A DNA stretch of 64,000 nucleotides from Hyphomicrobiales bacterium (lineage in GTDB: Bacteria > Pseudomonadota > Alphaproteobacteria > Rhizobiales > Beijerinckiaceae): contig JAFLCX010000004.1 of assembly GCA_017302635.1 (NCBI GenBank), forward strand, positions 1 to 64,000, read 5' to 3'. The notes under the pieces were generated by a model, which was not told where the DNA came from, searched no databases, and worked only from the letters and a program-made list of their open reading frames with translations. The translations under genes were made by a program, and so were the position numbers. The stretch's first letter is position 1; each line of letters begins with the position of its first letter. This document shows, one piece after another, positions 19,563-27,952 of this stretch.

Positions 19563-20234
19563 TCAGAACACGAAGCCGGCTTCCTCGGCGAAGCCCGGCA
19601 GAAGCGCGGCCTGCGCATCGAAAGCGTGGCGCGATGAGACGTTCGAACCTGAGCGCAGGTAGATATGGGCCTGTGCCGCGCGCCCCTTGCGCATGATCAC
19701 GCCGAGCCGGCCGCCATCCTTCAGCAGGGCGAGCAAGGCCTGCGGCGCACGCTCAACGGCACCATTCACAAGGATGACATCAAAAAGCTCGCCCGAAAGA
19801 CCGGGAGCCCGATCAGCGGAAATCTCGGACGGAGCCAGCACGCGAACGGGGTTTGAAAGGTCGGAAAGGGCCGCCTTGGCACCTTCAACAAGCCCGGGGT
19901 CGGTTTCAGCCAGCGTGGTCGCAAGGCCAAGATGAGAAAACAGAGCCGCGCCGTACCCGAAACCGCCGAAACAATCGAGCGCGGCTTCACCTTCCTGAGG
20001 CTGAAGCGCCTGCATCAACCGCGCCAGCACCATCGGCACCAGCAGAGCGCGTGCCGTTCCCTGACCCGCGACGGTGAGGCGGCTGTCAGAATAGGCCAGA
20101 GCGCGATCGGAAAGCGCAACGAATTTCTCGCGCGGGGTGACATCAAAAGCCGAGAGCACCTCGCGATCGGTCACATCGAATGTGCGGATCTGGTTATCCA
20201 CCATCACGCGGCGGGCTTGGCTCATGTCCGGCAT
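19563..20234 (-). CDS. protein-L-isoaspartate O-methyltransferase family protein
   Basis: 223 residues. ATG 20234 is chosen for the GGGAG six bases upstream. The SAM-binding region reads EAALDCFGGFGYGAALFSHLGLATTLAETD (residues about 80-110), and the N-terminal ARRVMVDNQIRTFDVTDREVLSAFDVTPREKFV is typical of the alphaproteobacterial PCMT-like proteins found upstream of tolC. The classic PCMT motif GTGSGY is altered to FGGFGY, so true isoaspartate repair activity is uncertain. The gene is downstream of tRNA-Cys on the same strand. Confidence 0.82.
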   Translation of the reverse strand: MPDMSQARRVMVDNQIRTFDVTDREVLSAFDVTPREKFVALSDRALAYSDSRLTVAGQGTARALLVPMVLARLMQALQPQEGEAALDCFGGFGYGAALFSHLGLATTLAETDPGLVEGAKAALSDLSNPVRVLAPSEISADRAPGLSGELFDVILVNGAVERAPQALLALLKDGGRLGVIMRKGRAAQAHIYLRSGSNVSSRHAFDAQAALLPGFAEEAGFVF

Positions 20235-20269
20235 CAAGGGCTCCCGAAGCTTGCCTTGTCTGATTGCAT

Positions 20270-20343
20270 TGGAGGCCTCGGAGGGAATCGAACCCCCGTA
20301 CAAGGATTTGCAGTCCTCTGCGTAACCACTCCGCCACGAGGCC
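20270..20343 (-). tRNA. tRNA-Cys (GCA)
   Basis: The cloverleaf reads on the minus strand with acceptor stem GGCCTCG/CGAGGCC. The anticodon loop CTGCAAA has anticodon GCA. The T-loop is GGTTCGATTCC, the discriminator is U (a cysteine identity element), and CCA is encoded. Confidence 0.97.
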
Positions 20344-20527
20344 ATCCGGTGCAACCGCGCTTGGCCTATAACAAGCGCGTGATCTCAAACGCAAGCCTTA
20401 CCGGCGCGCATTGCGGCTGAACTGCGCGATCTTTGCGAATTGTCGACCGAGTGTGAAATCTTAATGACCTTGGCGCTATTTCGCGATTGCATTCGCCGCG
20501 CGATTTTTCTAAATCGCCCGCAGGCAT

Positions 20528-20603
20528 TCCTCGATAGCTCAGTTGGTAGAGCGTTCGACTGTTAATCGAATGGTCGCTGGTTCGAGTCCAGCTCGAGGAG
20601 CCA
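20528..20603 (+). tRNA. tRNA-Asn (GTT)
   Basis: The acceptor stem is TCCTCGA/TCGAGGA. The D-arm is AGCTCAGTTGGTAGAGC, the anticodon loop CTGTTAA gives GTT, the T-loop is GGTTCGAGTCC, the discriminator is G and CCA is encoded. Confidence 0.97.
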
Positions 20604-20622
20604 CTTCATCATTCATTCCGGT

Positions 20623-21174
20623 TCAGGTGGTTTCGGTGTCCGGCTGAGCCCACTCCCTGAACTCGGGAAAATCCGGCTGGCGGCCCTGCCCTTCCGCGAA
20701 TGCCACGAAATCACGCGTGACGATGGCATCGAGCTGCTCGACATTCGTGACGGTCATCTGGTGCCCGCGATCGAAAATCACCAGCGTTTCTCGGCCACGA
20801 ACGACATTCCGCATCAGGTCAGGGATCGCTGAAGCCTTCCACAGATCAGGCCGGTCGGGATCGACGAACAGCACAACAGCCTTCTCGATCGGATCGCGGT
20901 GGAAATAGGCTCCGGCCTCAAGCGGATGCGGAATGCGATTGCGATCGGGGCTCTCTGCAAGGCGGGCGGAAAGATACGCGCAATTGTAGCTGATGCAGGC
21001 AGAAGGGCGTTCCGGCTGTCCGAAAATCCCGCAGCCCTGATTCTCGATATGCTTGCAGCGCCGGTACATCGGCTTGTCGAGTGCGACGATTTTCGGCAGC
21101 ACACAGCAATAGGTGCAGGTTCGGCACCAGCTGATCCGCGCGCCCGCCTGCTTTTTCTGTTTCGCCTGCCCCAT
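20623..21174 (-). CDS. cysteine-cluster protein (YkgJ/CxxC-type, metal-binding)
   Basis: 183 residues from ATG 21174, favoured by GGAG about 8 bases upstream; ATG 21195 would add seven residues. The N-terminal region has CRTCTYCC and CKHIENQGCGIFGQPERPSAC, a spacing of cysteines like the YkgJ/UPF0153 group thought to bind zinc or an iron-sulfur cluster. The C-terminal half has no recognised domain. It is divergent from phr. Function unknown. Confidence 0.7.
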   Translation of the reverse strand: MGQAKQKKQAGARISWCRTCTYCCVLPKIVALDKPMYRRCKHIENQGCGIFGQPERPSACISYNCAYLSARLAESPDRNRIPHPLEAGAYFHRDPIEKAVVLFVDPDRPDLWKASAIPDLMRNVVRGRETLVIFDRGHQMTVTNVEQLDAIVTRDFVAFAEGQGRQPDFPEFREWAQPDTETT

Positions 21175-21261
21175 GAAGAATTCTCCAAGCCTCATGGCGA
21201 ATAGGCGAAGGGCAAGGGCGAGACAATCTCAAATCCGGCGTCATGGGCCGGCGCGAGGCAT

Positions 21262-21290
21262 CAATCCATTCGCCACCCGGCCGCGTAACC
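21262..21290 (+). promoter_or_regulatory. weak ECF-type promoter candidate before phr
   Basis: CAATCC (21262-21267) and TAACC (21286-21290) are separated by exactly 18 bases. This resembles the TGATCC-N18-TAATC element found in front of the ChrR-like gene in the same module. The -35 match is imperfect (four of six bases) and the transcript leader would be about 35 nt. Confidence 0.3.
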
Positions 21291-21333
21291 ACCAAGGCCT
21301 AAGACACATCTCCGGCCAGAATGGACGAATCGT

Positions 21334-22806
21334 ATGCCGCTGCCTTCCAGATCCGTTGCCCTGCACTGGTTTCGCCAAGACCTCCGGCAGGACGACAACC
21401 CCGCCCTTTCGGCGGCCGCGGAATCGGATGCGCTCCTGACCCTTTTCATCGATGAAATCAGCACGGGCCACCGGCCGCGCGGCGGGGCTTCGGGCTGGTT
21501 CCTGCATCATGCGCTGGCTTCTCTCGCCGAATCGCTCGCAGCGAAAGGGAATACGCTGGTGATTCTCCGGGGTGATCCGCGCGAGATCATTCCCAACCTT
21601 GTGTCTGATCTGGGTATCGGTCGCGTCACCTGGAACCGGCGTTATGGCGCTGCCGAGCGCGAGACGGATGCCGCCATCAAGAGCGTTTTGAAAACACAGG
21701 GGGTCGATGCCCAGAGCTTCAATGGGCACCTTCTTTACGAGCCGATGGAAGTGCGCAGCCAGGCTGGCGGACCGATGCGTGTCTTCACGCCGTTCTGGAA
21801 GGCGGCGCGCGCGACTCGCCCGCCTCATGCGCCCTTGCCCGCCCCGGCCTTGCCACCTTCGCCCGATCTTGCGCCGATCACAGAACGGCTGATGCTCGAC
21901 GAACTCGACCTGCTGCCCACCAAGCCCGACTGGGCCGGTGGCCTACGCGACACCTGGCAACCGGGCGAAGCGGGGGCGCGCGAAAAACTCCTCGCGTTCA
22001 TCGAAGGCGGGCTTGATGGCTACGGCGATGATCGCAACCGCCCGGACAAACCCTCGACGTCGATGCTCTCGGCCCATCTCGCTGTGGGCGATATCTCGAT
22101 CCGGCGTATCTGGCAGATGGTGGAGATGGCCCGGACAACCGGCCAGACTCGCGCCGATGACGGCGATGTCGCCAAATTCTTTTCCGAGCTGGGCTGGCGA
22201 GAGTTTGCCTACCACCTGCTGTTTCATTACCCCCGGCTTGCGAGCGAGAATTATCAGCCGAAATTCGAGGCTTTTCCGTGGGTGAAGGATGAGGCCGGCC
22301 TCAAGGCCTGGCAGCAGGGCCGCACCGGATATCCGATCGTCGATGCGGGCATGCGTCAGCTCTGGCAGACCGGATTCATGCACAATCGCGTGCGGATGAT
22401 CACAGCCTCGTTCCTCATCAAGCATCTGATGATTGACTGGCGCGAGGGCGAAAGCTGGTTCTGGGATACTCTCTGCGATGCCGATCCGGCGAACAACGCC
22501 GCGAGTTGGCAATGGGTCGCGGGATCGGGCGCTGATGCCGCCCCCTATTTCCGGATTTTCAACCCGATCACGCAGGGCGAAAAATTCGATCCGGATGGGA
22601 ATTTCGTCCGTAGGTTTGTTCCAGAGTTGAAGCTCATGCCGGCGGAGTTCATTCATCGGCCATGGGACGCACCGGCGCATATCCTCGCGCGCGCCGGATT
22701 GAAGCTCGGCGAGACTTATCCTCGCCCGATCGTCAGCCACGAGATGGCGCGCGAACGGGCGCTCGAAGCCTTCAAGTCGCTGCCTCCGGCGGCGTCCGGC
22801 CTGTGA
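21334..22806 (+). CDS. phr: cryptochrome/photolyase family, CPD photolyase
   Basis: 490 residues, typical length. It repairs UV-induced pyrimidine dimers using light, with FAD and an antenna chromophore. Seen: N-terminal antenna-domain motif HWFRQDLRQDDNPAL, then FAD-domain motifs STSMLSAHLAVGDISIR, GWREFAYHLLFHYP, TGYPIVDAGMRQLWQTGFMHNRVRM and WASWQ-like NNAASWQWVAGSGADAAPYFRIFNP. It starts an operon-like run with the FAD oxidoreductase, DUF1365 and CFA-like genes, all overlapping or nearly so. Photolyase genes are core targets of the singlet-oxygen sigma factor RpoE-ChrR in Rhodobacter. Confidence 0.95.
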   Translation: MPLPSRSVALHWFRQDLRQDDNPALSAAAESDALLTLFIDEISTGHRPRGGASGWFLHHALASLAESLAAKGNTLVILRGDPREIIPNLVSDLGIGRVTWNRRYGAAERETDAAIKSVLKTQGVDAQSFNGHLLYEPMEVRSQAGGPMRVFTPFWKAARATRPPHAPLPAPALPPSPDLAPITERLMLDELDLLPTKPDWAGGLRDTWQPGEAGAREKLLAFIEGGLDGYGDDRNRPDKPSTSMLSAHLAVGDISIRRIWQMVEMARTTGQTRADDGDVAKFFSELGWREFAYHLLFHYPRLASENYQPKFEAFPWVKDEAGLKAWQQGRTGYPIVDAGMRQLWQTGFMHNRVRMITASFLIKHLMIDWREGESWFWDTLCDADPANNAASWQWVAGSGADAAPYFRIFNPITQGEKFDPDGNFVRRFVPELKLMPAEFIHRPWDAPAHILARAGLKLGETYPRPIVSHEMARERALEAFKSLPPAASGL

Positions 22807-22823
22807 ATCGAAGGGACGCACGA

Positions 22824-24152
22824 ATGCGGATTGCAGTGGTTGGCAGCGGCATTGCCGGGTTGGGTGCAGCGTATCGCCTGAGTCGGCATTTCGGCGCAGA
22901 ATCCATCACTTTGTTCGAGAAAGACACGCGCCTTGGCGGCCATGCCGCGACCGTCGATATCGATTACGATGGCAAGCCGGTGGCGGTCGATACCGGCTTC
23001 ATCGTCTTCAACACCCTGAACTACCCACTTCTGACGGCTCTGTTCGCGGAGTTGGGGGTTGCCACCCATCGTTCGAATATGGGCTTCTCGCTCTCGCTGG
23101 ATGGCGGCCGGTTCGAGTGGTCGGGGCAGGAGACGAATGTCGTTTCCTCGTTCTTCGCACAGCCGCTCAACCTGATCCGGCCGCGTCTGTGGCGCATGCT
23201 TCGCGACATGCGACGCTTCTCGTCCGAGGCCGTGGAAGATCGCGAATCCGGCCGGCTTGCGGGGCTCTCGCTCGGCGATTACCTCGCCGCCAAAAACTAC
23301 GGGCGCGAACTCGTCGAGGACTACGTATTGCCGATGGGCGCCGCCATCTGGTCGATGTCCGCCCGTGCAGTCCTCGATTTCCCGGCGGAGAGCTTCATCG
23401 CCTTCTTCGACAACCACCGCCTGCTACACTGGAACCGCCCGGCCTGGCGCACCGTCGCCGGTGGCTCACGCGCTTACGTCAGCAAGCTCGTGAATGCTGC
23501 CGGATTTCACGTTCATTCGGGCGATGGTGCGGCAAGCGTGAAACGACTGGCGCAGGGTGTGGAGGTCATCACCACGAAAGGGCATCGTGGCCATTTCGAT
23601 GCTGTGGTGCTCGCGACCCATTCCGATCAGGCGCTCGCCTTGCTTGCCCATCCCTCAGCGGAAGAGCGTCGCGTGCTTGGCCATGTGCGCTATTCCGAAA
23701 ACGAGGTGATCCTGCATCGTGACGCTCGCCTGATGCCAAAACGCAAGCGCGCCTGGGCGGCGTGGAACGTCATCGGGGCGAGCGACGAGGGCGCAGGCGA
23801 ACGGCCCGTCATGGTCTCCTACTGGATGAACCGCTTGCAGGGCATCGATGAATCGCGCCCGCTTTTCGTGACGCTCAACCCGCGCAAGGCCCCCGTGCCG
23901 GAGTCGGTTTTCGGCCGGTTTTCCTATGCTCATCCGCAATATGATGCCGCGGCTCTGGCTGCGCAGCGGGCCCTTCCCGAACTTCAGGGACGGGGCGGCA
24001 TCTATTTCGCGGGCGCCTGGACTGGGTATGGCTTTCATGAGGATGGGTTGCGCGCGGGCTACCATGCGGCTGATCAGTTGATCGCGGCGCATGGCCTTAC
24101 GGGCGCGCCCAGCGTGCCGATGCTGGCAGTTGGGGCTCCGCCGCGCGTATAA
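22824..24152 (+). CDS. FAD-dependent amine oxidase-like oxidoreductase
   Basis: 442 residues from ATG 22824, preceded by AAGGGA; a GTG at 22803 overlapping the phr stop is possible. The dinucleotide-binding motif RIAVVGSGIAGLGAAYRLS opens the protein and RLGGHAATVDIDYDG follows. The C-terminal YFAGAWTGYGFHEDGLRAG is the second FAD contact. The family (NAD(P)/FAD-dependent, DUF1365-associated) is regularly found with DUF1365 and CFA-like genes and is thought to act on fatty-acyl chains of phospholipids. The precise reaction is unknown. Its stop overlaps the next ATG (TAATG). Confidence 0.88.
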   Translation: MRIAVVGSGIAGLGAAYRLSRHFGAESITLFEKDTRLGGHAATVDIDYDGKPVAVDTGFIVFNTLNYPLLTALFAELGVATHRSNMGFSLSLDGGRFEWSGQETNVVSSFFAQPLNLIRPRLWRMLRDMRRFSSEAVEDRESGRLAGLSLGDYLAAKNYGRELVEDYVLPMGAAIWSMSARAVLDFPAESFIAFFDNHRLLHWNRPAWRTVAGGSRAYVSKLVNAAGFHVHSGDGAASVKRLAQGVEVITTKGHRGHFDAVVLATHSDQALALLAHPSAEERRVLGHVRYSENEVILHRDARLMPKRKRAWAAWNVIGASDEGAGERPVMVSYWMNRLQGIDESRPLFVTLNPRKAPVPESVFGRFSYAHPQYDAAALAAQRALPELQGRGGIYFAGAWTGYGFHEDGLRAGYHAADQLIAAHGLTGAPSVPMLAVGAPPRV

Positions 24153-25021
24153 TGCCACGGATGAACAGCAACGAGCCGCTTTTCTCGCCGCCTGAGGCCC
24201 CTGCCCTTTTCTATGTCGGGCCGGTGATGCACGCGCGGATGAAGCCGAAAGCGCACCGCTTTTCCTACTCGGTGTTTGCGCTGCTGGTCGATCTCGACCG
24301 ACTGGCAGAAGCCAACGGGCTCTCGCGGCTGTTCTCGATCGGGCGGTTCAACCTGATCTCATTCGACCTCAAGCCGCACGGGCTCGCGAAGGGCTCGCCT
24401 GATCCGCGTGCGGATGTGGCCCAAGCTCTCAAGGCTGCGGGCATGCATGAAGACCCCGCGCGCATCCTCCTCCTGTGCTACCCGCGAGTCCTCGGGTTCG
24501 TGTTCAACCCGCTCTCGGTCTATTTCGCCTATGCGGCGGATGGGCGGCTGATCGGCGTGCACTACGAGGTCCGCAACACCTTCGGCGAACGCCACGCCTA
24601 TGTGGAGCCGGTGCAGCCTGGCCAGCTCTCGGAGGCGGGCCTGCGGCAGGAAGCCGAGAAGCTCTTCTACGTTTCGCCCTTCATGGGCATGAAGATGCGT
24701 TACCATTTTCGCATTCGCCCACCGCGCGAACGTGATATCGCGCTGCGCATTCACGAAACGGATGCCGAGGGCCCCATTCTCGCCGCCACTTTCACAGGCA
24801 GGGCGCGAGCGATTACGGCCCGCTCCTGCCTCGCTCTCGCCCTCGGCCTGCCGCTGATGACCCTGAAGGTCGTTGCGGGCATCCACTGGGAAGCGTTGCG
24901 ACTCTGGCTGAAAGGTGTAGCTTTGGTGGCGAGGCCAGTGCCCCCGCCGCCAGCCTCTCACGGAGGGAAAATCCTGTCCGTTCCGTCGGACTTCAATCGC
25001 GAGGGTGGACATGCTGGTTGA
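24152..25021 (+). CDS. DUF1365 domain-containing protein
   Basis: 289 residues. Diagnostic blocks: ALFYVGPVMHARMKPKAHRFSYSVF at the N-terminus, LLCYPRVLGFVFNPLSVYFAY in the middle, and HYEVRNTFGERHAYV. The function is unknown. The gene is nearly always placed between the FAD oxidoreductase and the CFA-like methyltransferase, and shares overlaps with both here, so it probably belongs to the same membrane-lipid modification pathway. Confidence 0.9.
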   Translation: MPRMNSNEPLFSPPEAPALFYVGPVMHARMKPKAHRFSYSVFALLVDLDRLAEANGLSRLFSIGRFNLISFDLKPHGLAKGSPDPRADVAQALKAAGMHEDPARILLLCYPRVLGFVFNPLSVYFAYAADGRLIGVHYEVRNTFGERHAYVEPVQPGQLSEAGLRQEAEKLFYVSPFMGMKMRYHFRIRPPRERDIALRIHETDAEGPILAATFTGRARAITARSCLALALGLPLMTLKVVAGIHWEALRLWLKGVALVARPVPPPPASHGGKILSVPSDFNREGGHAG

Positions 25022-26252
25022 GACAGCGAACAACGCTGTGGTTCTGACAGAGCGAGATTTCGCGAGTGCGACGCGCACCGTACCCCGCGCCAGCCGCGAG
25101 GTTCTGCGTTTTGTGCTTGGATTGTCCCTTGGTTCGGTGCGCATCACCCTGCCCGATGGTCGCATTTTCATGGTCGACACCGGCAAACCGGGCCCGCACG
25201 CTGAAATTCGCGTTCGCAACTGGCGGTTCGCCCGGCGCGTGATGTTCGCTGGCGATGTCGGCCTCGGGGATTCTTACGGTGATGGCGACTGGGACAGCCC
25301 GGATGTCACCGAGGTCGTAAGGCTTTTCGCCATTAACGAGGACCTGACCGCGAATTTCCTCGCGCGCTCCCCTGTCGCTCGGCTGGCCTTCCAGCTTCGC
25401 CATTTCCTCAACCGGAATACGAAAACAGGCTCGCAGCGGAACATCTCGGCCCATTACGATCTCGGGAACACCTTCTACTCCGAGTGGCTGGATCGCTCGA
25501 TGACGTATTCGTCTGCGATATTTGCGCCGGGCGACAACGATCTTTCCAGCGCGCAGGCCCGCAAATACCGCGCACTGGCCGACAGCATGGGCGTGCAACC
25601 CGATGAGCATGTGCTCGAGATCGGTTGTGGCTGGGGTGGTTTCGCCGAGTTTCTCGCGAAAGAACGCGGCGCGCGCGTCACGGCACTCACGATCAGCCGC
25701 GAGCAGTTTGATTTCGCGACCCGCCGCATGCAGCAGGCCGGGCTCGGCGATCGCGTTGAGATCCGCTTCCAGGACTATCGCGACGAGCGCGGCCTGTATG
25801 ATCGCATCGGCTCGATCGAGATGTTCGAAGCTGTGGGCGAGAGTTATTGGGGCACCTATTTCTCGACCCTCCGTGACAGGCTGAAATCAGGCGGAACCGC
25901 CGGGTTGCAGATCATCACGGTCGCTGATCGTTTCTTCGAGGATTACCGGCGCAACATCGATTTCATCCGCCGCTTCATCTTCCCCGGCGGCATGCTGCCC
26001 TCGCCGGCCAAACTCGCCGAACTCGCCTCATCGCACGGCTTGGCCGAGAGTTCGAACCGCTCTCTTCGCCATGACTATGCTGAAACCCTGCGTCAATGGC
26101 GCGCAAGCTTTGATACAGCCTGGCCACGCCTTCAGCCGATGGGGTTTGACGAGCGTTTTCGCCGCCTCTGGCGCTACTACCTGAGCTATTGCGAAGGTGG
26201 CTTTGATGCAGGCTCGATTGACGTTCACCAGATCGTCTATCGCAAGGGATAG
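25011..26252 (+). CDS. cfa: cyclopropane-fatty-acyl-phospholipid synthase family methyltransferase
   Basis: 413 residues from ATG 25011, chosen because GAGGG ends 5 bases upstream; GTG 25005 is the alternative. SAM-binding motif VLEIGCGWGGFAEFLAKE, substrate-region motif ISAHYDLGNTFYSEWLD with MTYSSAIF, and YYLSYCEGGFDAGSID with the family cysteine near the C-terminus. The family adds a methylene or methyl group from SAM to unsaturated acyl chains in the inner membrane. In the DUF1365-linked subfamily the product may be a methylated or furan fatty acid rather than a cyclopropane, which is inference. It converges with the SDR gene (9-bp gap). Confidence 0.9.
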   Translation: MLVETANNAVVLTERDFASATRTVPRASREVLRFVLGLSLGSVRITLPDGRIFMVDTGKPGPHAEIRVRNWRFARRVMFAGDVGLGDSYGDGDWDSPDVTEVVRLFAINEDLTANFLARSPVARLAFQLRHFLNRNTKTGSQRNISAHYDLGNTFYSEWLDRSMTYSSAIFAPGDNDLSSAQARKYRALADSMGVQPDEHVLEIGCGWGGFAEFLAKERGARVTALTISREQFDFATRRMQQAGLGDRVEIRFQDYRDERGLYDRIGSIEMFEAVGESYWGTYFSTLRDRLKSGGTAGLQIITVADRFFEDYRRNIDFIRRFIFPGGMLPSPAKLAELASSHGLAESSNRSLRHDYAETLRQWRASFDTAWPRLQPMGFDERFRRLWRYYLSYCEGGFDAGSIDVHQIVYRKG

Positions 26253-26261
26253 AGCCTGAAA

Positions 26262-27041
26262 TCAGGCACCCATCGCCCGCTTCGAGAGTGCATAATAGAG
26301 CGGATACGGCAAAATTCTCAGAAATTTGAGAATAAGCGCGAAGCGGCGCGGGAACGTGATCTCGAATGCGCCGCGATCCATCCCGTCCGCAATGCGCAAG
26401 GCCGCGTCTTCCACCTTCATCAGGAAAGGCATCGGAAACGGGTTCTTCGCCGTGGCGGGCGTTTCCACAAATCCGGGATTGACCAGTTGGAACAGAATCC
26501 CGCGCCGGTCTCCGTCAAACTTCAGACTTTCCACCATATTGATCAGCCCGGCTTTCGTCGCGCCATAGGCGGCTGAACTCGGAAGGCCCGAATAGCCCGC
26601 CACCGACGCGTTGACCGCAACCTGCCCGGCTTCGCGTGCCAGCATGCCCGGCAGCACCGCCCCGAGGGCGTTGGCGACCCCCCCGAGATTGACGGCAAAG
26701 CTCTTGTGGAATTTCGAGGTCTCGAACGGTTCGATCTTCACTGGCAAGTAGAGCCCGGCATTCAGGAAAGCACGGGAAATCGGTCCGTGTTCGGCCTCGA
26801 TACGAGCGACGAGCGCCGCCATGCCGGCTTCGTCTGTCACATCGCAGGGCGCTGGGATGATCGCGTGCGGAATGGGGCAAGCTTTCGCGAGTGCCTCGAG
26901 TTCGTCCGCACGACGCGCAGTCGCGACCACACGCCAGCCCCGCCGGGCGGCCTCGAGAGCCAGCTCACGGCCGATGCCGGAACTTGCGCCCGTGATCCAG
27001 AAGAGCCCGTCCTGCGGGCTTGCGGGCCGTGGCGCGGCCAT
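26262..27041 (-). CDS. short-chain dehydrogenase/reductase
   Basis: 259 residues from ATG 27041; a TTG at 27053 that overlaps the preceding stop is the alternative. The cofactor motif ITGASSGIGRELALEAARRGWRV (TGxxxGIG) and the catalytic SAAYGATKAGLINM (Tyr-x3-Lys, with Ser in NASVAGYSG) are intact. Substrate unknown. It follows the ChrR-like gene in the same direction with essentially no gap, so the two form an operon. Its position facing the lipid-modifying genes suggests a shared pathway. Confidence 0.88.
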   Translation of the reverse strand: MAAPRPASPQDGLFWITGASSGIGRELALEAARRGWRVVATARRADELEALAKACPIPHAIIPAPCDVTDEAGMAALVARIEAEHGPISRAFLNAGLYLPVKIEPFETSKFHKSFAVNLGGVANALGAVLPGMLAREAGQVAVNASVAGYSGLPSSAAYGATKAGLINMVESLKFDGDRRGILFQLVNPGFVETPATAKNPFPMPFLMKVEDAALRIADGMDRGAFEITFPRRFALILKFLRILPYPLYYALSKRAMGA

Positions 27042-27049
27042 GCCGCGGC

Positions 27050-27688
27050 TCAATGCTTAACGAAGCGGTTGAAGAACCGGCCGATCGGCCCCGTAAGGCG
27101 CAAGGGCGCATCCATCACGGCGAAGCACAGGCATTCCTCGCCCGCTTCAGCGATCGGTGTATGATCGATGTCCTCATCGGAAATGGCGATATCGCCACGG
27201 CCATAGCGACCGGTGACGTCCGAGAACGCACCGCGGATGACGAGCGTATATTCCGAGCCTTCATGCGTATGCTGAGGCATCTTCTTTCCCGCGCGTATGC
27301 GATAGAGCATCGCCGTGGTGCCGTCATCGGTAGGGATCTGGCATTCCTTGACACCGGGAAGAACGGTGCGGAATTTCAGGTCGTCAAGGCTCTTGCCGAA
27401 AAAGTGCTCCAGCGCCTTCGGCACTGCGCCTGCAGCGCGGGCTGGCGCAGCATCGAGCGCAAAGATCGCGCTGAGCCGCTCATCGCGATGCTCGACGCGC
27501 GTCATCTCATTGCTCTCGAAGCTCCGGCCGAGTGAAGCCTCCAGCACAGAAACATAATCGCGGCTTTGCGGGCTCAACTCGAGATGCGCGCCAACGAGTG
27601 CATGCAGGGCTTTCGGAAGCGCGCCCGCCGCGTAACCTGCGAGCAGTGTATCCATCGATTGCCCGTTCGGCTGGGTAGGAGAGTGCAT
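27050..27688 (-). CDS. ChrR-like cupin protein with degenerate anti-sigma domain
   Basis: 212 residues from ATG 27688; ATG 27655 would give 201. The N-terminal LLAGYAAGALPKALHALVGAHLELSPQSRDY aligns with the zinc-binding anti-sigma domain of ChrR, the inhibitor of RpoE in the singlet-oxygen response. However, the two zinc cysteines are serines here (Ser39, Ser42), the N-terminal His appears to be Gln, and only His35 remains. The C-terminal cupin keeps its metal ligands (MPQHTHEGSEYTLV, then DIDHTPIAE). No sigma factor gene is adjacent. It may be an anti-sigma factor working without zinc, or a cupin sensor that lost sigma control. Confidence 0.82.
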   Translation of the reverse strand: MHSPTQPNGQSMDTLLAGYAAGALPKALHALVGAHLELSPQSRDYVSVLEASLGRSFESNEMTRVEHRDERLSAIFALDAAPARAAGAVPKALEHFFGKSLDDLKFRTVLPGVKECQIPTDDGTTAMLYRIRAGKKMPQHTHEGSEYTLVIRGAFSDVTGRYGRGDIAISDEDIDHTPIAEAGEECLCFAVMDAPLRLTGPIGRFFNRFVKH

Positions 27689-27744
27689 GTTCAAGGCGAG
27701 AAAACTCCAAGGCTGCCGGCTCAAAGACCAGCACTGTCATGGGC

Positions 27745-27773
27745 GATTACGCGAGGGTCCCCGCACTGGATCA
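27745..27773 (-). promoter_or_regulatory. RpoE (singlet-oxygen ECF)-type promoter of the ChrR-like gene
   Basis: On the minus strand TGATCC (27773-27768) is followed after exactly 18 bases by TAATC (27749-27745). From memory the RpoE-ChrR promoter of Rhodobacter sphaeroides has TGATCC, a spacer of this size and a TAA-type -10. Transcription would begin near 27738, about 50 nt before the favoured ATG. Confidence 0.6.
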
Positions 27774-27952
27774 CTCCGACGGTTACAAGGTGCCAGCCCT
27801 GAAATGGCAAGACAATCCGGCTCTTTGACGCAGGATTATGCGGGAAAATGCGGAATGCGCGGCGCGTCGCTTGCCTCAAACCGGCCTCTCATGCGATGCC
27901 TTGACGATGGCCCGGAGCAGCCGGAATTCCTGTAACGGAACAAACAGCCAAA

